Shown here: positions 13,614 to 18,001 of the stretch, piece after piece
How positions within the stretch are numbered: position 1 is the first letter of the stretch
Layout of the letters: the number at the start of each line of letters is the position of its first letter
Assembly: GCA_032027005.1 (NCBI GenBank)
Contig: JAVSMW010000015.1
Coordinates: forward strand, 92,419 to 110,419
Direction: 5' to 3'
Origin: JAVSMW01 sp032027005
Lineage (GTDB): Bacteria; Bacillota; Thermincolia; Thermincolales; UBA2595
Length of the DNA stretch: 18,001 nucleotides
Program-made: the position numbers and the translations under genes
The notes under the pieces: model-generated
What the model saw: only the letters and a program-made list of their open reading frames with translations
Told to the model about the DNA's origin: nothing
Database searches by the model: none

Positions 13614-14585
13614 ATGACTTGGCTCTCAGAATCTGTACGACTTTTTGTGGAAAAGTTATTTGGTTTATCTATTGGGGAAAAACTTGGAGGAACTATCCAT
13701 TTCTTCATTTATGACACCATAAAAATCTTCATTCTGTTGACAGTACTTATCTTTTTAATATCCTACATTCAAAGTTACTTCCCACCTGAAAGAACCAAAA
13801 AGATTCTTGGCGGGATAAAGGGCATCAGGGGCAATGTATTAGGAGCATTGTTAGGAACTATTACTCCTTTTTGAAGCTGTTCCAGTATACCGGTATTTAT
13901 CGGTTTTACATCGGCAGGTCTGCCGATAGGGGTAACTTTTTCCTTCCTGATATCCTCTCCACTGGTGGATCTAGCTTCAATTCTGTTGTTAATGTCTTTT
14001 TTTGGTGCCAAAATTGCTGTTGCCTATGTAGTTGTAGGATTGGTAATAGCGGTTATTGGCGGATCAGTTATTGACAGGCTGGGTCTGGAACAATATGTGG
14101 AAGGTTATGTAAAAGAAATAGAAAATGTTGATTCAGTTATTATCGAAAAGACACGCCAGGAAAGGATAGCTTATGCAAAGGGCCAGGTTAAAGAAGTTAT
14201 CAAAAGAGTCTGGTTGTATATTCTCATCGGTGTAGGCATCGGTGCAGTTATTCATAATTGGATTCCCCAGGCGGTTGTAGAAAAAATGATTGGTGCTGAC
14301 AATCCGTTCGCTGTAATCCTTGCAACGGTAGCGGGCATTCCGATATATGGAGATATTTTTGGGACTTTACCAATAGCTGAAGCCCTGTTCGCCAAAGGGA
14401 TAGGAGTTGGAACTGTATTAGCCTTTATGATGGCAGTGACCGCCCTGTCGCTTCCTTCTGTGATTATGCTGAGCAAAGTAGTAAAGCCCAGGCTTTTAGC
14501 CATATTTGTATCTATAGTTGCAGTGGGTATTATCATCATGGGTTACTTATTTAATGCTGTGATGGGGAAGGGAATTTATTTTTAA
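13614..14585 (+). CDS. ArsP/DUF318-type permease with an in-frame TGA, probable selenoprotein
   Basis: The frame 13614-14585 is open apart from one TGA at 13872-13874. Read through, it gives 323 residues, the usual length of the ArsP_1 (PF03773) permease family, with about eight helices and a charged cytoplasmic loop at about 160-200. The TGA is residue 87 in TPF-*-SCSSIPVF, where members known to me have TPFCSCS, so it stands in place of the first cysteine. Residues before (LGALLGTITPF) and after (FIGFTSAGLPIGVTFSFLIS) are well kept, as is the second half (GIPIYGDIFGTLPIAEAL). Selenocysteine is the best reading. Hairpins follow the codon. Related ArsP proteins export trivalent organoarsenicals using these cysteines. 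The ATG at 13614 is the first usual start, yet the frame stays open and protein-like back to 13566 and the ribosome site is weak, so the N terminus is uncertain. A nonsense mutation or sequencing error is the alternative. Confidence 0.75.
13885..13909 (+). promoter_or_regulatory. Candidate bacterial SECIS hairpin
   Basis: After the TGA at 13872-13874, ACCG (13889-13892) pairs with CGGT (13901-13904) around an eight-base loop that starts with G. A lower stem, GTA (13885-13887) with TAC (13907-13909), is separated by a small internal bulge. Eighteen bases lie between TGA and the loop, within the range usually given for bacterial SECIS elements, and a G at the loop start is a known requirement. 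A second, stronger hairpin follows at 13910-13927 with a GGTC loop. The stem here is short, so support is moderate. Confidence 0.45.
13910..13927 (+). promoter_or_regulatory. Second hairpin with GGTC loop downstream of the TGA
   Basis: ATCGGCA and TGCCGAT pair perfectly around GGTC. The upper part GCAGGTCTGC is the same as I recall for the E. coli fdhF SECIS loop, but here the loop is 42 bases from the TGA rather than about 18. The bases also encode a conserved-looking SAGLPIG stretch, so the match may be chance. Confidence 0.3.
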
Positions 14586-14595
14586 ATGCAAGTAT

Positions 14596-15369
14596 CTACA
14601 GGATTTTACTTAAAAATAATTTAGTGCGTTCATGCCGGGGGTTATTGAACAATTCTTCAGGCTTACCTTCCTCAACAATTACTCCGTCATCCAGGAAAAT
14701 CAGTCTGTCACCAACTTCTTTGGCAAACCCCATTTCATGGGAAACAACAACCATAGTCATGCCCTCACTGGCCAGTTTTTTCATCACGGCCAGGACCTCG
14801 CCAATCATCTCCGGGTCAAGGGCTGAAGTCGGTTCGTCAAAAAGCATAACTTTTGGCTTCATAGCCAGGGCCCTGGCTATGGCAACCCTTTGCTGCTGGC
14901 CGCCTGAGAGCTTGGCCGGATAGGTGTTGGCTTTATCTTCAAGACCTACCTTTCTGAGTAGTTCTACCGCAATTTGATAGGCTTCTGACTTAGGGAGTTT
15001 ACGGACTGTCATGGGTGCCAGCATTATGTTCTCCAGGGCGGTTTTGTGGGGGAAAAGGTTAAAGTGCTGAAAGACGATCCCTACTTCCTGACGTATTTTG
15101 TTAATATCGGCTTTCTGGCTGGTAATTGGCATGTTGTTGATAGTTATTTCCCCTGAACTGGCTTCCTCAAGTCTGTTAATACACCGCAGCAGGGTGCTTT
15201 TCCCGGAGCCGGAGGGACCGATCACAACAACGACTTCCTGGTTATTAATGTGTAGAGAAACCCCCTTTAAGGGCCTTAATTTAAGCCGGGCAAGGGGGTA
15301 ACCCTTCAGTCCCGGTTTTTGTTTATTCTTGGGGGTTTTGCCATCAATAACCTTGGTAAAAGTTGACAA
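14596..15369 (-). CDS. Polar amino acid ABC transporter ATP-binding protein (GlnQ-type), orphan
   Basis: The 257-residue protein is a full ABC ATPase of the GlnQ/HisP type from about residue 34: LKGVSLHI, Walker A GPSGSGKST, Q-loop VGIVFQHFNLFPHKT, signature LSGGQQQRVAIARAL, Walker B VMLFDEPTSALDPE and H-loop VVSHEMGFA. It would energise uptake of an amino acid at the inner membrane. Two things are odd. The N terminus (about 1-33, STFTKVIDGKTPKNKQKPGL...) replaces the usual strand and aromatic A-loop that stack on adenine. The only possible start is a TTG right after an in-frame stop, without a ribosome site. No permease or binding-protein gene is adjacent; upstream lies 344 bp of noncoding DNA and the diverging acs genes. 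It may be a shortened or altered copy, or rely on partners elsewhere. Confidence 0.8.
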   Translation of the reverse strand: MSTFTKVIDGKTPKNKQKPGLKGYPLARLKLRPLKGVSLHINNQEVVVVIGPSGSGKSTLLRCINRLEEASSGEITINNMPITSQKADINKIRQEVGIVFQHFNLFPHKTALENIMLAPMTVRKLPKSEAYQIAVELLRKVGLEDKANTYPAKLSGGQQQRVAIARALAMKPKVMLFDEPTSALDPEMIGEVLAVMKKLASEGMTMVVVSHEMGFAKEVGDRLIFLDDGVIVEEGKPEELFNNPRHERTKLFLSKIL

Positions 15370-15713
15370 AACTTACTGAAAAGGCTAAAATATAGAAGGA
15401 CATATCTCTTCATATTTCTTCGGTTTCTAATCCTTATGAGCTTGTAGTCTTCCCACTATTTTCTGAAATTTCAGGATACTCTTATTTTTATCATTCGTTA
15501 ACGACAGGATTAGGGGAAAAATCTCCACCCTGGCGTTTTTGTTTTGTGCACATAACTTTGTCTCGCACGACATTGTTATTGTATTCACAGTCATTATCTG
15601 CAAATCTAAAACAGGGGAGGTTGAGGGTAGGGGATTTAGTTAAGTTAAAAATTTAGAGAAACACTGGTGAAGAAGAAACTTGGATTGAACAATTTTTTAG
15701 GGAGGTATGATTA
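15370..15713. other. Intergenic region upstream of the acs operon
   Basis: No gene is seen in these 344 bases. They separate two divergent genes and should carry the acs promoter, but I find no convincing -35/-10 pair. Possible protein sites are a 12-bp palindrome CTGAAATTTCAG (15463-15474), TTTTGTGCACATAA with a perfect TGTGCACA core (15542-15555), and TGTC-N6-GACA (15559-15572). The last two resemble CRP/FNR-family half-sites. A strong ribosome site, AGGGAGG, lies at 15699-15705. Confidence 0.5.
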
Positions 15714-17726
15714 ATGCCAAGATTTAGAGACCCCAAACATACATGTAAGCCGTCAGATGCACCAAGGGTTTTTGAACCCAAAAGCGTAAACCGCTCCATG
15801 GATCCTGCCGTTCTTGAAATGATTGACAAAGCGAAAGAGCTTGGAATTATTACTGCTTTTGACAGGGCAGTTGCCCAACAGCCCCAGTGCCAATTCGGTT
15901 ACAAGGGAACCTGCTGCCGGTTCTGCATGATGGGACCATGCCGTGTCACCGCCGATGTCGGACCTAAAAGCAAAGGTATTTGCGGTGCCGATGCCTGGAC
16001 TATTGCTGCCCGGAGCACCGGAACAATGCTTCTGACCGGTAGTGCGGCCCACTGTGAACACGCCCGCCATATGGCTCACACCGTATTAGAGATGGCAGAA
16101 GGCAAGGCCCCGGATTATAAAATTACGGATGCCCGGAAACTGCATAAAGTAGCCAATAGGGTAGGTCTGGAAACTGAAAATAAATCTGATCTGGAAATTG
16201 CCAAAGAACTAGCCGAATTGGCTTTAAATGATTTTAGAATTCTCACCGGCATGGGCGAATGTTTATGGTGTACGACAACTTTGACCGAAGGCCGGAAAAC
16301 TAAATTAGATGATTGCAATATTACCCCCAACGGGATTCAGTCAGCCCTGGCGGATCTCCTGGCTCAGGCTCATGTAGGACAGGACAATGACCCTGTTAAT
16401 ATTACCTTTAGTGCTCTCCGGGCCGCTATGGCTGATTACACAGGGATGCACATTGGCACGGATTTTTCCGACATCCTTTTCGGTACTCCCGAACCGATTG
16501 TTTCTGAAGCCAACCTGGGTGTAATTGATAAAGATAAAGTAAACATTATTTTACACGGTCATAACCCGCTGCTCAGTGAAATGATCGTCGCTGCTGCCCG
16601 TGCACTGGAGGGCGAAGCAAAAGAAGCCGGGGCTCAAGGCATCCAGTTGGCCGGTATCTGTTGTACCGGTAACGAAGTTTTGATGCGCCAGGGTGTCCCT
16701 GTGGCTACCTCCTTCAGTTCCCAGGAATTAGCCATTACCACGGGCGCTATTGATGCCATGGTTGTAGACGTACAGTGCATTATGCCTGGGTTAACTACAG
16801 CTGCCAAGTGTTTCCACACCAAAATCATTTCTACCCAGCCCATTGCCAAATTCCCCGGCACTATGCATGTTCCCTTTAATGTCACCACAGCCATGGAAGA
16901 TGCCCAGGAAATTGTGCGGGTCGCCATCAGTTCTTACAAAGAACGGGATGCTGCCAGAGTATACATACCTGACTTAAAGAACAAGGTGGTCGCCGGATTT
17001 AGTCTGGAGGCACTGTATGAGATATTTGCCAATGTAAATCCTGATAACCCTGTGAAAGTTCTCACTGATGCTATTCTGGCCGGACAGGTCAAGGGTGTGG
17101 CTATGATGGCCGGGTGTAACAATTTAAAAGGCGTACAGGATGAGAATCATATCGGCATAGTCAAAGAGCTGCTGAAAAACGACGTTTTTGTTATCGCCAC
17201 CGGATGTGCAGCCCAGTCTTTTGCCAAATTGGGGCTTTTAGACCCTGATAAGAGAGATGCCCTTTGCGGTGATGGATTAAAAGCCTTCCTGGCTCAGTTT
17301 GACGGCAAGTCCAAAGAAAACCTTCCCGCAGTATTACATATGGGTTCATGTGTGGACAATACCCGCTGCTCGGATTTATTAATGAATATGGCCAATGAAT
17401 TAGGTGTTGATACTCCAAAAGTTCCCTGGGTAGCTTCTGCTCCGGAAGCAATGTCCGGTAAGGCTGTTGCTATCGGCTGCTGGTGTGTAACGCTCGGCAT
17501 GCCGGTCCATGTTGGAGTATTACCGCCTGTTGAAGGCAGTGACCTCTTCTATAGTATTGCCACTCAGATTGCCAGTGACGTATATGGCGGATACTTCATC
17601 TTCGAAGTTGACCACAAAGTTGCTGCTGAAAAGATGCTTAGTGCGCTGGAGTACAGAACATGGAAGCTCGGTGTCCATCAGAAAACAGCAGAGAAGTTTG
17701 AAACAGGTCTCTGTCAGAACTATTAA
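15714..17726 (+). CDS. acsA: Carbon monoxide dehydrogenase catalytic subunit of the CODH/ACS complex
   Basis: The 670-residue protein is a nickel CODH, close in length to Moorella AcsA. It interconverts CO2 and CO and feeds CO through a tunnel to acetyl-CoA synthase in the Wood-Ljungdahl pathway. Cluster ligands are all present: D-cluster C59 and C67; B-cluster C68, C71, C76 and C90; C-cluster H283 (HGHNP), C317 (GICCTGNE), C355 (DVQC), C468 (AGCNN), C498 (TGCAAQ) and C546 (MGSCVDNTRC). The first nine match the Moorella numbering as I recall it. The start has AGGGAGG eight bases upstream. acsB follows 29 bp later, which marks this as the ACS-bound form rather than a lone CooS; gene position is the main evidence for that choice. 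Confidence 0.95.
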   Translation: MPRFRDPKHTCKPSDAPRVFEPKSVNRSMDPAVLEMIDKAKELGIITAFDRAVAQQPQCQFGYKGTCCRFCMMGPCRVTADVGPKSKGICGADAWTIAARSTGTMLLTGSAAHCEHARHMAHTVLEMAEGKAPDYKITDARKLHKVANRVGLETENKSDLEIAKELAELALNDFRILTGMGECLWCTTTLTEGRKTKLDDCNITPNGIQSALADLLAQAHVGQDNDPVNITFSALRAAMADYTGMHIGTDFSDILFGTPEPIVSEANLGVIDKDKVNIILHGHNPLLSEMIVAAARALEGEAKEAGAQGIQLAGICCTGNEVLMRQGVPVATSFSSQELAITTGAIDAMVVDVQCIMPGLTTAAKCFHTKIISTQPIAKFPGTMHVPFNVTTAMEDAQEIVRVAISSYKERDAARVYIPDLKNKVVAGFSLEALYEIFANVNPDNPVKVLTDAILAGQVKGVAMMAGCNNLKGVQDENHIGIVKELLKNDVFVIATGCAAQSFAKLGLLDPDKRDALCGDGLKAFLAQFDGKSKENLPAVLHMGSCVDNTRCSDLLMNMANELGVDTPKVPWVASAPEAMSGKAVAIGCWCVTLGMPVHVGVLPPVEGSDLFYSIATQIASDVYGGYFIFEVDHKVAAEKMLSALEYRTWKLGVHQKTAEKFETGLCQNY

Positions 17727-17755
17727 AATAAGAGTAGACGAAGGGAGGACCAAGA

Positions 17756-18001
17756 ATGTCAGATGAACTCAATTTTGAACAAATATTTGAAGGCGCAATA
17801 GAGCCCGGTAAAGAGCCGATCAAACTTTTCAGAAGAGCATATAAGGGTGCTATTACAGCAGTTAGTTATGCTGAAATTCTGTTAAGCCGGGCTATTCAAA
17901 AATATGGAAAAACCAAAGAAGTTGCTTATCCTGATACAGCTTACTTTGTGCCAATCCTTCTCTGTATGACAGGGGTAAAAGTTAAAACATTAGGTGAAAT
18001 G
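17756..18001 (+). CDS. acsB: Acetyl-CoA synthase (CO-methylating), N-terminal part
   Basis: The gene runs off the window after 82 codons. Its beginning (MSDELNFEQIFEGAIEPGKE, then AYKGAITAVSYAEILLSRAI and YFVPILLCMTGVKVKTLGE) matches the N-terminal domain of bacterial AcsB, which contacts CODH and contains the end of the CO tunnel. The enzyme joins CO, a methyl group from the corrinoid protein and CoA into acetyl-CoA at the nickel A-cluster; those ligands lie beyond the window. A good ribosome site (AAGGGAGGA, 17741-17749) precedes the ATG. Spacing of 29 bp from acsA indicates one operon. acsC, acsD and acsE are expected further on but cannot be seen. Confidence 0.93.
   Translation, partial: MSDELNFEQIFEGAIEPGKEPIKLFRRAYKGAITAVSYAEILLSRAIQKYGKTKEVAYPDTAYFVPILLCMTGVKVKTLGEM

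Noticed and set aside
13871..14074. Separate open frame just after the permease TGA.
   Set aside because: It lies in another frame over the continuing permease sequence, has no family features, and the permease frame itself remains open and conserved.
15559..15572. Calling TGTC-N6-GACA a CooA site.
   Set aside because: The half-sites are two bases closer than the CooA consensus I know, so only a generic inverted repeat is reported.
17191..17500. Minus-strand frames inside acsA.
   Set aside because: They are shadows of the strongly coding acsA gene, with no ribosome sites or domains.

Overview
The window looks like the chromosome of a spore-forming, strictly anaerobic Clostridia member, probably a Peptococcaceae-like acetogen or sulfate reducer. 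The evidence is an acsA-acsB (carbon monoxide dehydrogenase/acetyl-CoA synthase) pair, a cluster of sporulation-type genes, AT-rich intergenic DNA and strong GGAGG ribosome binding sites. No rRNA, tRNA, CRISPR array, transposase or phage gene was seen. The assignment rests on recognised protein motifs and no database search was run.

Layout. 1-505: a terminator and the C-terminal remnant of a sensor histidine kinase. 506-2432: a promoter with a perfect 11-bp tandem repeat (OmpR/PhoB-type box), then a tightly coupled operon of a b-type cytochrome and three small membrane proteins whose Met/His-rich segments are all predicted to face outside, closed by a 19-bp hairpin. 2472-3968: a cytochrome b5-like/DoxX fusion followed by an ECF sigma factor, with an ECF-like promoter in front and a bidirectional terminator behind. 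3973-7256 (minus): marR, then a 12-helix and a 14-helix MFS exporter, with a palindromic operator over the marR promoter. 7261-7490: a repeat-rich noncoding patch. 7510-12188 (minus): a sporulation-type cluster of a peptidoglycan-binding/LysM/M14 peptidase, a YheC/D-type ATP-grasp protein, a CdaS-like diadenylate cyclase and a second ATP-grasp protein. 12209-12826: two decayed genes (MscS fragment, UPF0316-like fragment). 12845-14585: an ArsR regulator, a CXXC thioredoxin-like protein and an ArsP/DUF318-type permease. 14596-15369 (minus): an orphan polar amino acid ABC ATPase with an unusual N terminus. 15714-18001: acsA, then the start of acsB, which runs off the window.

The strongest observation is the permease. 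Its frame is open from 13614 to 14585 except for one TGA at 13872-13874. That TGA sits where I expect the first cysteine of the family's TPFCSCS motif, and hairpins resembling a bacterial SECIS element follow it. It reads best as a selenocysteine codon in an ArsR-thioredoxin-permease operon, although a simple nonsense mutation cannot be excluded from sequence alone. Second in interest is the cytochrome b plus Met-rich membrane protein operon, which I do not recognise as a named system. Third is the cytochrome b5-DoxX/ECF sigma pair, which may be autoregulated.
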